NCBI GenBank assembly: GCA_036267255.1
Contig: DATAWK010000005.1
Location: forward strand, 62,001-126,000
Direction: 5' to 3'
Source of the DNA: DATAWK01 sp036267255
GTDB taxonomy: Bacteria > Acidobacteriota > Terriglobia > Terriglobales > Acidobacteriaceae
DNA length: 64,000 nucleotides
The notes under the pieces are model-generated. The model saw nothing but the letters and a program-made list of their open reading frames with translations, was not told the DNA's origin and ran no database searches. This document shows, in pieces, positions 17,015 through 26,500 of this stretch; positions within the stretch are counted from its first letter, which is position 1; the number at the start of each line of letters is the position of its first letter. The position numbers were made by a program, and so were the translations under genes.

Positions 17015-18079
17015 TCAGTAGGACCTGGGGTGATAACCGGTTGTCAGCTCGGCGCGCGGATGCCGCCATTTAGGTTCTTTATTCACGGTTGCGTTGGTGA
17101 GCGACCGGAGGGCCCGAATCCCTTTGCCATAAGCTCCGATTACTGTGCTGGAGAGTTTTCCGCCCGGCGGCTCGTCCATGAAAGGCATGAATTTATCGGG
17201 GAAGCCCGGCATGGTGCAGCCGATGCAAATGCCGCCCACATTAGGACAGCCTCCGATTCCGGCCATCCAGCCTCGCTTCGGCACGTTACAGTTCACCACG
17301 GGCCCCCAACAGCCAAGCTTCACAATGCATTTGGGAGAACCGTATGAGGTAGCAAAGTCGCCGCCCTCATAATATCCGGCGCGGTCGCAACCTTCATGCA
17401 CTGTCTTTCCGAACAGCCACGTGGGTCTCAGTTGATCATCGAGCGGGATCATCGGCGCGAGACCGGCAACCTGATACAGCAGGTACAGGACCGTTTCCAT
17501 GAAATTGTCCGGCTGAACCGGACATCCCGGAACATTTACGATGGGGAGACCGGCCTTTGACTTCCAGCCCCAGCCAAGATAGTCGGCCAGGCCCATACAT
17601 CCTGTGGGGTTGCCCTCCATGGCATGAATGCCGCCATAGGCAGCACAAGTCCCGCACGCAACGACAGCCAGAGCCTTCGGAGTCAGCCGGTCAATCCATT
17701 CGTTGGTGGTAATCGGTTGGCCTGTGTTGGGATTCGTTCCCATAGCCGCCCAATAGCCCTCTTTCTTGATCTTCTCGTTGGGAATGGAACCTTCTACGAC
17801 CAGGACGAAGGGATCGAGCTTCCCTTGTTCAGCCAGATACCAGTACTTGAGAAAGTCGTCGCCGTTCTCGTAGGCGAGAACAGGATTGTGCAGGTGCACT
17901 TTCGGCAAGCCGGGAATTGCACCCAGAAGCACATCTTCAATGCTGGGTTGCATTGCCGCGGTAATCGATACTGAATCTCCATCACAGCCCAGACCCGCCG
18001 TGATCCAGACTATGTGCACTTCCGCTACAGCAGGTTTTTTCTGTGTAACTCGACCGTAAGGCACTGCTTCCGCTGTCAT
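17015..18079 (-). CDS. hhyS: [NiFe]-hydrogenase small subunit, group 1h type
   Basis: Electron-transfer subunit with three Fe-S clusters, partner of HhyL. It is 354 aa and has no Tat signal, so the enzyme is cytoplasmic as is usual for this group. The first cluster motif reads GCDGD (Cys32, Asp35) where classical small subunits have CxxC; in the Ralstonia eutropha actinobacterial-type hydrogenase an Asp likewise replaces one proximal-cluster ligand. Other cluster cysteines lie in ACGTCAAYGG, VPGCPVQPDN, HEGCDRAGYY and CPNVGGICIGCTMPG. It is the first gene of the main operon; AGGAG precedes the ATG. Confidence 0.95.
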   Translation of the reverse strand: MTAEAVPYGRVTQKKPAVAEVHIVWITAGLGCDGDSVSITAAMQPSIEDVLLGAIPGLPKVHLHNPVLAYENGDDFLKYWYLAEQGKLDPFVLVVEGSIPNEKIKKEGYWAAMGTNPNTGQPITTNEWIDRLTPKALAVVACGTCAAYGGIHAMEGNPTGCMGLADYLGWGWKSKAGLPIVNVPGCPVQPDNFMETVLYLLYQVAGLAPMIPLDDQLRPTWLFGKTVHEGCDRAGYYEGGDFATSYGSPKCIVKLGCWGPVVNCNVPKRGWMAGIGGCPNVGGICIGCTMPGFPDKFMPFMDEPPGGKLSSTVIGAYGKGIRALRSLTNATVNKEPKWRHPRAELTTGYHPRSY

Positions 18080-18223
18080 ATGCTGGATTCTCCTCTCGAA
18101 TGTGGCTCGTTTACGGAAATGGCAGGCAGGCTTGCGCCACCGTCACAAGCAAACAACCCATGACAACAAATGCCAACTACGACTCACAAGCAGGACGGGC
18201 CTTATTTTTTCTTCATACCAAGT

Positions 18224-18234
18224 ACCCCAGGGGT
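18224..18234. promoter_or_regulatory. Palindrome upstream of hhyS, candidate regulator site
   Basis: ACCCCAGGGGT is a perfect inverted repeat with a central A, inside TACCCCAGGGGTTA, about 145 bp before the hhyS start in the only long gap between the regulator gene and the structural operon. Its half-site TACCCC resembles NarL-type heptamers, which would suit the adjacent NarL-family regulator. Assignment is by context only. Confidence 0.35.
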
Positions 18235-18315
18235 TATAGGAGATTCCCTGATGAGGCCTCGCGTCTTGTTGGGTAAGCACTGCGACTCGTTTTGCGATTC
18301 TCGCGAGAAACTCGG

Positions 18316-19032
18316 TCACTCTGAGGATTCGTTTTCGCTGATTTTCGATTGAATGGCGTGCTGGACGAGCTCGCGTCCACTGCGAAGCGAGAGCTTCTCT
18401 TTGATATGAGCCTGGTAGGTTTCGACTGTCTTTATGCTCAGGTGCAGCTTTTCGGCGATCTGGCGCGTGCCACGGCCTTCGCCAATCAGACGGAACACCT
18501 CAAGCTCGCGATCGGAAAGAGCTGAGAGTCGAGAATGCATGTCTGCGGAAGCGCCGCTGATGTATTGGTGCAGAAGTTTGTTAGCCATCCGATCGCTAAG
18601 GTAGATGTCCCCGCCAAGAATGCGCCGTACAGCGACCAGAACCTTTTCTGTGGCCTCCTGCTTCATGATGTAGCCATTCGCGCGAGCCCGCAAAGCACGC
18701 TCTGCATAAATAGACTCGTCATGCATGGATAGGACCAGCACGGGAAGATCTGGATATAACGTCCGGAGGTTCTTCAACAAGTCCAACCCATCTGGACCAT
18801 TCAATGAGATGTCTGCGATCAGAATGTCAGGCTGCTTCGCAGCAATTGCCTTCATGGCGGACTGCGCTTCTTCAGCTTCGCCGCAGACTGCAAGATCTGG
18901 TTCCCGGTTAATTAATAACGCCAGCCCCTGACGCAACAGGGGGTGGTCATCCACGATGAAGATAGTCTTCTTCTTAACTCTCGATCCATCTTGCGATCTG
19001 GCCGTCTCTACCATTTGCATACTATGCACCAT
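18316..19032 (-). CDS. NarL/FixJ-family response regulator of the hydrogenase locus
   Basis: 238 aa. The receiver domain starts about residue 22 (KTIFIVDDHPLLRQG), with acidic Asp28/Asp29 and the phospho-acceptor Asp74 in LIADISLNGPDG. The C-terminal LuxR-type HTH reads LSDRELEVFRLIGEGRGTRQ followed by KTVETYQAHIKEKL. Its first 11 bp overlap the end of the kinase gene, so the two form a cognate pair. The next gene downstream is hhyS, making it the best candidate to regulate the hydrogenase operon (inference). Confidence 0.92.
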   Translation of the reverse strand: MVHSMQMVETARSQDGSRVKKKTIFIVDDHPLLRQGLALLINREPDLAVCGEAEEAQSAMKAIAAKQPDILIADISLNGPDGLDLLKNLRTLYPDLPVLVLSMHDESIYAERALRARANGYIMKQEATEKVLVAVRRILGGDIYLSDRMANKLLHQYISGASADMHSRLSALSDRELEVFRLIGEGRGTRQIAEKLHLSIKTVETYQAHIKEKLSLRSGRELVQHAIQSKISENESSE

Positions 19033-20623
19033 CTTGTGCCGGGAAGATGCAGGTAACTATTGTTCCTATGGTTGTGTCCCGCTCTATTTCCAGTGCTCCC
19101 CCTATTATTCCTGCACGGTATTTCATAATATGCAGACCCATGCCGCGAGTGTCCCTGGGAGGTTCCACAATACCCTTACCGTCATCTTTTATTACCAACG
19201 TGCCTCGGCCCTGTTCTGCCATTAACTGAATCAGTATCTTTTGCGGGTCTCCATGTTTGATCGCGTTATTCACAGCCTCCTGGGCGATGTGATACAGATG
19301 CGTGGCCATCGTATAGTCGTGAATCAAGACGGGTGTTTCACACCGAAAGCAGCATGATATTCCAAATAGGTCTTCTACTTCAGCCGCCCATAGCTGCAAT
19401 GCCGACATCAGACCTTGTGGATCAGAAACTACCGGAAGCAGTCCCCGCGCCAATTCGCGGGTCTTAAAGATCGCTTCATTCACGAGCTTGACAATCTTGG
19501 CTGCATCTTCTGTCTCCGACCTCTTCTGCTCTGCCAGCTTCGCTTCATGCACCTTGGCCATAAACGCAATTCCGGTCAGATGCTGACCAAGGCCATCATG
19601 CAGGTCCTGGCCAATTCGGCGCTGTTCGCGTGCGCTTATATCCAGGATGGCTTTTTCCAGATGTTTCCGTTCCGTGATATCGATGCCCGTGGCAATGATG
19701 TAATTGGCCGTGTCTCCGCTGCCCGGCAACAGCGTACTCGTCCATGCAATCAGCCGCTGATCTCCATGCCGCGTAATCCAGCAGCTCTGATAGTCCTGCG
19801 GAAGAAGATCCGTTCGCAGCACCTCAAAAATGGTCCGGAAGCGGTCAGTTTCCTCGGCGGGAAGAAATAGATCCCAAACACATTTGCCCTGAACCTCCTC
19901 CAGCGAATATCCGGTTGTAAGCTCACAGGCCGGGTTGAACCGCAGGATGCGTCCTTCACTATCGAGGACGACAACCAGCGCTCCCACTGTGTCTAAGATT
20001 GTCGAGACGAAATTGCGCTCTTCCTGAAGCTCCTCTTCGATACGCTTGATATCTGAGATATCAAATGCGATACCGTGAATGAACCACGGACGGCCGTCTT
20101 CACGGCGTATCATTCTGGCATCGCAGTGGAACCAGATAACGCGGCCATCGCGCGCGATGACCCGGTACGAAGATCGAAGCGGCTTGCCAGAGAGAAACAT
20201 CTCGGCGGCTTCCAGGCTCCAGCGCTGCTTGTCATCGGGGTGAATGTGCTGATACCAGCGGACTGGATCTTCCAGCCATTCTTCTCGCGAATAACCAAGG
20301 GAAGCTTCAATCTGCGGGCTTACATACGCTTCGCTGATACCCCGGTCAAGATAAGCCATAAAAACAACCGCCGGTATTTGCTCTAACAGAGCACGATATT
20401 TAGCTTCAAGATTTGGTGCTTGCGAATCTGCAGCCGGCTCCTGCCCTTTTTCCGTAAAATGATCCGGAGCATAGGCAGGACTCGTGAGCGAGTCACCGAA
20501 TACTCTCGCGAGGTCGAGAAGAACAGCTTCGGCTTCGGCAATATCCGGCAGTCCCTCGTTAGTATCAGCAACCTGCTTTTTGCTGCTCTTCCGTTTTTCA
20601 ACGGTTCGCACAAATGAAGACAT
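19022..20623 (-). CDS. Cytosolic PAS-PAS sensor histidine kinase (HisKA_3)
   Basis: 533 aa with no membrane segment or signal. After an N-terminal helical region come two PAS domains (about residues 75-195 and 205-325; second one VVLDSEGRILRFNPACELTTGYS), a HisKA_3 dimerisation/phospho-acceptor helix with EQRRIGQDLHDGLGQHLTG (His342) and a HATPase_c domain (YHIAQEAVNNAIKHG, then DDGKGI and GMGLHIMKYRA). NarL-type partners are typical for this kinase class. It sits 44 bp after the second hydrogenase small-subunit gene and overlaps the regulator gene. Lack of transmembrane parts implies an intracellular signal. Confidence 0.92.
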   Translation of the reverse strand: MSSFVRTVEKRKSSKKQVADTNEGLPDIAEAEAVLLDLARVFGDSLTSPAYAPDHFTEKGQEPAADSQAPNLEAKYRALLEQIPAVVFMAYLDRGISEAYVSPQIEASLGYSREEWLEDPVRWYQHIHPDDKQRWSLEAAEMFLSGKPLRSSYRVIARDGRVIWFHCDARMIRREDGRPWFIHGIAFDISDIKRIEEELQEERNFVSTILDTVGALVVVLDSEGRILRFNPACELTTGYSLEEVQGKCVWDLFLPAEETDRFRTIFEVLRTDLLPQDYQSCWITRHGDQRLIAWTSTLLPGSGDTANYIIATGIDITERKHLEKAILDISAREQRRIGQDLHDGLGQHLTGIAFMAKVHEAKLAEQKRSETEDAAKIVKLVNEAIFKTRELARGLLPVVSDPQGLMSALQLWAAEVEDLFGISCCFRCETPVLIHDYTMATHLYHIAQEAVNNAIKHGDPQKILIQLMAEQGRGTLVIKDDGKGIVEPPRDTRGMGLHIMKYRAGIIGGALEIERDTTIGTIVTCIFPAQDGA

Positions 20624-20667
20624 TTCTCACTCCAAACGACGCATGTCCCGTTGCTTGTCTCTCGTTA

Positions 20668-21723
20668 TCAGAAAGATGTCCCGGCGTCATTTTGGTTGCC
20701 CGGAGCATGACGCTTTTGTCGCCAAATGGGCTCTTTATTGAGCGATGCCTGGGTAAAACGTCGCAACGCATGGATGGCCCGCCCGTAAGTTTGAACAGCG
20801 GCGGAAGACAGCAGCGAACCGGGCGGCTGATTCATGAACGGCATGAACTTGTCCGGAAATCCAGGCATCGTACATCCGATGCAGATACCACCTACATTAG
20901 GACACCCGCCGATGCCCGCCATCCAGCCACGCTTGCCCACATTGCACTGCACAACCGGTCCCCAGCATCCAAGTTTTACGATGCAAAGCGGCGATCCATA
21001 TTCTTCCGCAAATTGCGCCTGCTCATAATAGCCGCCGCGATCACAACCTTCATGTACAGTGCTGCCAAAGAGCCAGGTAGGACGCAGGGCATCATCGAGT
21101 GGAATCATAGGTGCGCGTCCGGCAGCCATGTGGAGCAGATATAAAAGCGTCTCCATGAAATTGTCAGGCTGGACCGGACAACCGGGAACACAAACGATTG
21201 GTATATCGGCCTTCGAGCGCCATTGCCAGCCAAGATAGTCAGGCAAGCCCATACATCCGGTCGGATTGCCTTCCATAGCATGAATTCCGCCGTACGTCGC
21301 ACAGGTTCCCGCAGCAATGACCGCCCAAGCCTTTGGCGCCAGCCTATCAATCCATTCACATGTCGTAATGGGTTGACCAGATGCCTTGTCCGTTCCGAAA
21401 GATGCCCAGTAGCCGTCCTCCTTGTTGCCTTCGTTCGGAACGGAGCCTTCCAGCACGAGTATGAAAGGGTTCGATTTCCCTTCAGCCGCACGATGAAAAC
21501 GATCCATGAAGTCATCTCCAACCTCGGAAGCGAGAAAAGGATTATGGAAATGAACCTTGGGAATCCACGGAAGTGCCCCGAGGACAATGTCCTCAATGCT
21601 GGGCTGTGTAGCCGCTGTCATCGCAATTGTGTCTCCGTCGCAACCCAGGCCGGCTGTTACCCATAGGACGTCTATTTCCGAAATGGGCGGCGATTTGCGA
21701 TCCAAGCGATGAGCAGCTCTCAT
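20668..21723 (-). CDS. Second, orphan [NiFe]-hydrogenase small subunit (HhyS paralogue)
   Basis: 351 aa, closely similar along its whole length to HhyS at 17015-18079. It keeps GCDGD (Cys28, Asp31), GTCATYGG, CVPGCPVQPDN, HEGCDRGGYY, KLGCWGPVVQCN and CPNVGGICIGCTMPG, so all visible cluster ligands are intact, including the Asp substitution. The N-terminus is shorter and different (MRAAHRLDRKSPPIS) and the C-terminus diverges. There is no large-subunit gene beside it; it is followed by the PAS kinase and regulator and preceded by a micropeptide. Possible roles: alternative partner for HhyL, sensor component, or electron relay. Not a decayed copy. Confidence 0.93.
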   Translation of the reverse strand: MRAAHRLDRKSPPISEIDVLWVTAGLGCDGDTIAMTAATQPSIEDIVLGALPWIPKVHFHNPFLASEVGDDFMDRFHRAAEGKSNPFILVLEGSVPNEGNKEDGYWASFGTDKASGQPITTCEWIDRLAPKAWAVIAAGTCATYGGIHAMEGNPTGCMGLPDYLGWQWRSKADIPIVCVPGCPVQPDNFMETLLYLLHMAAGRAPMIPLDDALRPTWLFGSTVHEGCDRGGYYEQAQFAEEYGSPLCIVKLGCWGPVVQCNVGKRGWMAGIGGCPNVGGICIGCTMPGFPDKFMPFMNQPPGSLLSSAAVQTYGRAIHALRRFTQASLNKEPIWRQKRHAPGNQNDAGTSF

Positions 21724-21863
21724 GAGTGTGAATGCTTCCCTTCCGATGCGGAACGCAGCGCTGCATAAAAAATTTACGCCTCTATATTGGGCTTCAAACG
21801 CGATTTAGGCAAGATTGAACCAACCCACATGGGGATCCTCCGAAACTAATCGCCCACTTGCAA

Positions 21864-21965
21864 TTACATGAACCGTATTCTGAGGTAACGGCGAATATCC
21901 GGCGCCATCGTAACCAAAAGCGTAATCATGCCTAACGAAGCCATCGTCAAAACTACTTTCTTCAT
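21864..21965 (-). CDS. 33-aa DUF6893-like micropeptide upstream of the second small subunit
   Basis: ATG 21965 to TAA 21864; AGGTAGGA lies just upstream of the ATG. The peptide starts MKKVVLTMASLGMITLLVTM, a short hydrophobic helix, and ends APDIRRYLRIRFM. This tail matches that of the 71-aa operon protein at 10989-11204 (LPDVERYLKIRAM). It is 140 bp upstream of the small-subunit gene on the same strand. The shared tail, ribosome site and context make it a real gene despite its size. Confidence 0.72.
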   Translation of the reverse strand: MKKVVLTMASLGMITLLVTMAPDIRRYLRIRFM

Positions 21966-22149
21966 TCGTCCTACCTCGCATCTCAGTAGATTCTGGATCT
22001 GCATCTCAAAAGTGAAACGTACACTCGGTCGTGTTCGTTATGATGCGACGCAGGTAACAAGCGTTGCGCCTAACCGCAACATCTATGCTTCTGATACATT
22101 CGCTTCTTCTGCCAGCTAGTCAGCACAGGACATTACAGAGCGTAGTGCA

Positions 22150-22329
22150 TTATTTGCGACTGTGATGGTCATCATGCTCGTGAGGATACGAGTGCGTCAT
22201 CCCGTCGTGGGTATGTTCGTGACTGTGCTTTGTGCCTGGAGGTGTAGAAACAATCAAAAGTGCTGGCGATGGATATTACGTGACAGTTCGGACAGATGGT
22301 TTGCGTTGTGGTTCCGTCGTTTCAGGCAT
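22150..22329 (-). pseudogene. Histidine-rich mini-ORF after the nickel permease, interrupted by an in-frame stop
   Basis: An ATG at 22329 overlaps the permease stop and opens MPETTEPQRKPSVRTVT, then TAA at 22276-22278. In the same frame, 41 further codons continue to TAA at 22150 and encode GTKHSHEHTHDG and PHEHDDHHSRK, with nine histidines. An intact version would be a 59-aa nickel-binding-type protein coupled to the permease. The downstream part could also start at an in-frame TTG. Whether the stop is a mutation, a sequencing error or the true end cannot be told from one sequence. Confidence 0.4.
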
Positions 22330-23377
22330 TGAGTTCGATACTGTCAAAACGCCGCCATTTATAAATCGCAACGGATACGATCCAGCTCATGGCAAAGATC
22401 CCGATAATGAAGTAGCCGAGCATGCCAAAATTTTCGTTGAGCTTGTGGACCAGGTCCCAGAAGGTTCCCTTTAGCTGGAATTGTCCGGCCAATAGGCCGA
22501 GTGCCTCAATCCCGCCAACGGCCACGGCAACCACGACCGATACAAAGGTGATCGTCATGTTGTAGTAGAGCTTGCGAATGGGTTTGACGAAGGCCCAGCC
22601 ATAGGCCCCTAACATTAAAATATTGTCGGTCGTATCGATCAGCGACATGCCTGCAGCGAAGAGGGCCGGGAATACCAGAATCGACCATAGTGACAAGCCC
22701 TTGGAAGCCTCGGCGGCAGAGATACCGAGCAACCCGATCTCAGTAGCGGTATCGAAGCCAAGACCAAACAAGATGCCGAGCGGATACATGTGCCAACTGG
22801 ATTGGATCATGCGGAACATAGGGCGGAATAGACGGGCCAGAAAGCCACGATTGCCCAGCAACAGATCGAAATCTTCTTCCACATACGGTTCTCCGCATCG
22901 CACTCGCCGAAATGCACGATAGATCGACTGGAGGATGATCAAGTTGACAAGCGCAATTCCGAGCAGAAAGAAGGACGAAACCAGAGTGCCGATGACCCCA
23001 CCGATATTTCGGACAGCATCGATGCGGTGCTGCAACGCGAGCGCCGTGGCAGCAATCGCGATCGACCCAATCACGACGATGGTGGAATGGCCGAGTGAGA
23101 ACATAAACCCCACGGCGACGGGGCGTTTTCCCTCCTGCATCAACTTACGCGTGACGTTATCGATGGCGGCGATATGGTCGGCGTCCACGGCGTGGCGAAG
23201 TCCAAAACTGTAAGCAAGAAATGCAGTGCCCAAAAGTATCGGATACCGGTGAAACGCGACAAACGCCCAGGCCCATACGACCAGATTGAATATCAACAAT
23301 ATGCCGTAGATGCCGACAACTCTGACTCGGATGTTGCCCGCTTCGTCATTGAACAAAGTCTGCAGGAAGGATGGCAT
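22322..23377 (-). CDS. NiCoT-family nickel/cobalt permease (HoxN/NixA type)
   Basis: About 351 aa with eight or so membrane segments. The NiCoT signature in the second helix is present as RHAVDADHIAAIDNVTRKLM, including the HxxxxDH metal-selectivity motif; further motifs are FSLGHSTIVV and GFDTATEIGLL. ATG 23377 is used here; a GTG at 23404 is an alternative, and neither has a strong ribosome site. It would import Ni2+ for the hydrogenase encoded downstream on the same strand. It is divergent from the frameshifted TonB receptor gene. Confidence 0.93.
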   Translation of the reverse strand: MPSFLQTLFNDEAGNIRVRVVGIYGILLIFNLVVWAWAFVAFHRYPILLGTAFLAYSFGLRHAVDADHIAAIDNVTRKLMQEGKRPVAVGFMFSLGHSTIVVIGSIAIAATALALQHRIDAVRNIGGVIGTLVSSFFLLGIALVNLIILQSIYRAFRRVRCGEPYVEEDFDLLLGNRGFLARLFRPMFRMIQSSWHMYPLGILFGLGFDTATEIGLLGISAAEASKGLSLWSILVFPALFAAGMSLIDTTDNILMLGAYGWAFVKPIRKLYYNMTITFVSVVVAVAVGGIEALGLLAGQFQLKGTFWDLVHKLNENFGMLGYFIIGIFAMSWIVSVAIYKWRRFDSIELNA

Positions 23378-23403
23378 CGGGTTCACTTTACGCGCACCGA
23401 CCA

Positions 23404-23494
23404 CGGTAGCACATATTTGACAAATGTATTACGATGATCCCGCCAGAAGCTGCACAACACCGTTGCGGCTTATATTTTGCGATGCCGGTAGCAC
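23404..23494. promoter_or_regulatory. Divergent promoter region with a repeated CGGTAGCAC element and an ATTTGACAAAT palindrome
   Basis: The segment between the nickel permease and the TonB receptor contains CGGTAGCAC twice (23404-23412 and 23486-23494), each followed by an AT-rich tract, and the palindrome ATTTGACAAAT around 23414-23424. NikR is encoded 3.6 kb away. These are candidate operator elements for nickel control; no consensus NikR site was found. Confidence 0.3.
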
Positions 23495-23527
23495 GATTTT
23501 AAATAAAGTAATATCGCCGTTCCTGGC

Positions 23528-26500
23528 GTGCCCTCAATTGCCACTGCCCCGTATGAGGTAGATGTGCTTCTTTTTAAGCCAGCCTCGTTTGCCGCCTTCG
23601 CCAGAACCTCTCTTCTTATTCCGGCCCTCGCATTTCTCCTCTTCCCAACTTTGTCCCTGTATGCGACCACGGGGGGCAGCATCTCTGGCACGGTTCTGGA
23701 CCCCAGCGGCGCCGTTGTGGCAAGAGCGACTGTCCAGTTAGTCAACATCGCTCAACAGACGACGTATCGAGTCGTCTCCGACGAGCAAGGCTTCTATGCT
23801 TTTCCTAATTTGCCTGTAGGCCACTACGATCTGACCATCGCAGCCGCTGGATTTACGACGCAGGAAAAGACAAACCTGATGGTGGACACGGACTCGGCGC
23901 TGCGAGTGGATGCCACCCTTGCTATCGGTAAGCAATCGACTAAGGTGACGGTTACAAGCGATGCTGGAGTACAGGTTGATACCGTTGCGACCCATCTCGG
24001 CGAAACTGTATCGAGTTCCCAGATGACGGCACTCCCGTTGAACGGGCGAAGCTATACGGATTTGCTGGCGATTCAGCCGGGAGTGTCGCCGATCTCCACC
24101 CTGCTGCCCAGTTCCGTAATTATGGCAGGCGTCACCGGCAGTCTTGATCCATCGGGTGATCTGAACCCCGGCAATCTCTCCATCAATGGCCAGCGTGAAT
24201 CATCCAATGGTTTCATGGTGAACGGCATTGATGTGCAGGAGCACATGAACGGAGGGACCTCCATCATTCCCAACCTGGATGCGATTGAAGAGTTCCGGAG
24301 CCTGACCAACAACTTCGATCCTGAATACGGCAACTATAACGGCGGGATGGTCACAGTTGTGAGCAAGTCGGGAAGCAACACATTCCACGGCGAGGTCTTC
24401 GAGTTCTTCCGTAATACGGCGCTCGATGCCCGAGGATACTTCGATCCGACACGATCCGCATTCAAACAGAACCAGTTTGGCTGGCGTAATTGGCGGCCCT
24501 ATCAAACACGACAAAATATTTTTCTTCACCGGTTATCAGGGAACCCGAACGAACCAAGGGGTTTCAACCGGCAATATTTCTGTGCCAACGGTCGCTGAAC
24601 GCGGTGGCGGTTTCAACGACCTTACGGGTTCTGTCAGTGGTCCTTACCTCGCGTCGCTACTCACGCAGAAGCTAGGTTATGCTGTCACGTCGGGGGAAGC
24701 CTATTCCAGCGTCTTCCCGGACGGACTCATTCCACAGAGGGCGTGGGCAGCGCCGGGCAAGAATCTTTTGCAGTACATTCCATCTCCCGATGTCAGTGCA
24801 AGTCAGTATTCGAGTTCAGCGTTTGCTCAAACTGTGCGCGACGACAAGGGTTCGGTGCGTATCGATGACAACACCCGGTTCGGTCAGATATCCGGATACT
24901 ATTTCGTCGATGACTACAACCTCGACAATCCTTATCCTGGCTCGGTCGCCGGGGCAAGTATTCCCGGCTTCGATGCGCTGTTTATCGGGCGCGCACAACT
25001 GCTGTCGTTGAGCGATAACAAGTTGATCGGATCGAACACCGTCAATGAGTTTCATTTCGGCTATTTGCGCAATGCAAATATCATCGGGCAACCGGAGGGA
25101 GGGCTGGGCGTGAGTCTGGCATCGCAGGGTTTCACTACCGGCGCCGGAACGCCTGGGATATTTGTGCAGGCGCCGCAGTTTGAAGGCGTGGAGAACATCA
25201 CGTTTCCCACGTTTGTCATGGGTGTTCCAATCACCAATGAGACGCAGGTGAACAACACGTACTTTCTGAGCGATGAACTCTCGCGGGTCATCAGCACGCA
25301 CACTCTGAAGTTCGGCGCACAATTCCATATCGACCAGGTGAACGAGCATCCAAACGCTACGTTCAATGGGACCTTCAATATCAATGGAACAGAGACCGGT
25401 AACCCGTATGCGGATTTCCTGATTGGCGTCCCGAGCAACTACACGCAGTCCTCGGGTCAGCCGTTCTATCTACGAAATCGTTATGAGGGTGTCTACGGGC
25501 AAGACAGTTGGCGCGCACGAAACGACCTCACCATCAACGCCGGCATACGCTGGGACGTAATCATGCCCTTCTGGGAGAAGTACAACCAGATCCAGACCTG
25601 GGTTCCCGGAAAGGAGTCCACGCTCTACCCCGGAGCGCTCCCCGGCCTGCTGGTCGCTGGGGATCTTGGGATTCCAAAAACACTTTCTCCCACAAGTTAC
25701 AAAAACTTTGCTCCGAGAATTGGGATTGCTTATTCGCCACGTTTTGATCAAAAATTTTGGACGACAATCTTCGGAGGCCGCGGCCAAAGCAGTATTCGAG
25801 CAAGCTACGGCCTCTTCTACACTGAGTTTCCCGGCTTACTGGCCGGAATCATGTACTCTGTGCCTCCCTTTGGGTACAACTACCTCAGTCCGGCACCGCC
25901 ATTGTTCGCGACGCCGTTCATCTCAGCCGCTACCGGTGTCAATAACGGGCAGCGATTTCCATTTCCCTTTCCGCCCCACAACGTCTCCGCGTCCCATCCG
26001 GATACTTCTATCAACTGGGCCAACTTTGCGCCGCTGGCTGCGGACCCATTCTTCTACTCCCGCAATCGCGTTCCTTACATCAATAACTACATGTTCTCGG
26101 TCCAGCGACAGATCACCTCACGCGCCTTGTTAACTGTCAGCTATGTAGGAAACCAGGGGCACCGCATTCCAGCCGTCGTCTCAGTGAATCTCGGCAACCC
26201 GGCTCTATGCCTCAGACTGCCCGGCTGCGGTCCCTTCGGCGAAGACTCGAACTACACCACCGCAACCGGCCAAACCGTCTATGGCACCCGCACCGGACAA
26301 AACGGCGGAACACGTGTCGGACCGGGCGAAAACTACGGGGAAAATACTGCCGACGAGACAGTGGCCAACTCCAACTACAACGCGCTTGAAACTACCCTGC
26401 TTTATCAAAACAACGGCTCACAGTTCCTGCTGAGCTATACCTATGCAAAGTCCATCGACCAAGGCTCCAATATCGGGGAGCAGCTCAATCCGATGGACCC

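Noticed and set aside
22180..22324. Readthrough of the permease TGA giving a CPNC-containing tail
   Set aside because: The readthrough frame quickly becomes Arg/Ser-rich and stops; the His-rich sequence lies in another frame with its own ATG.
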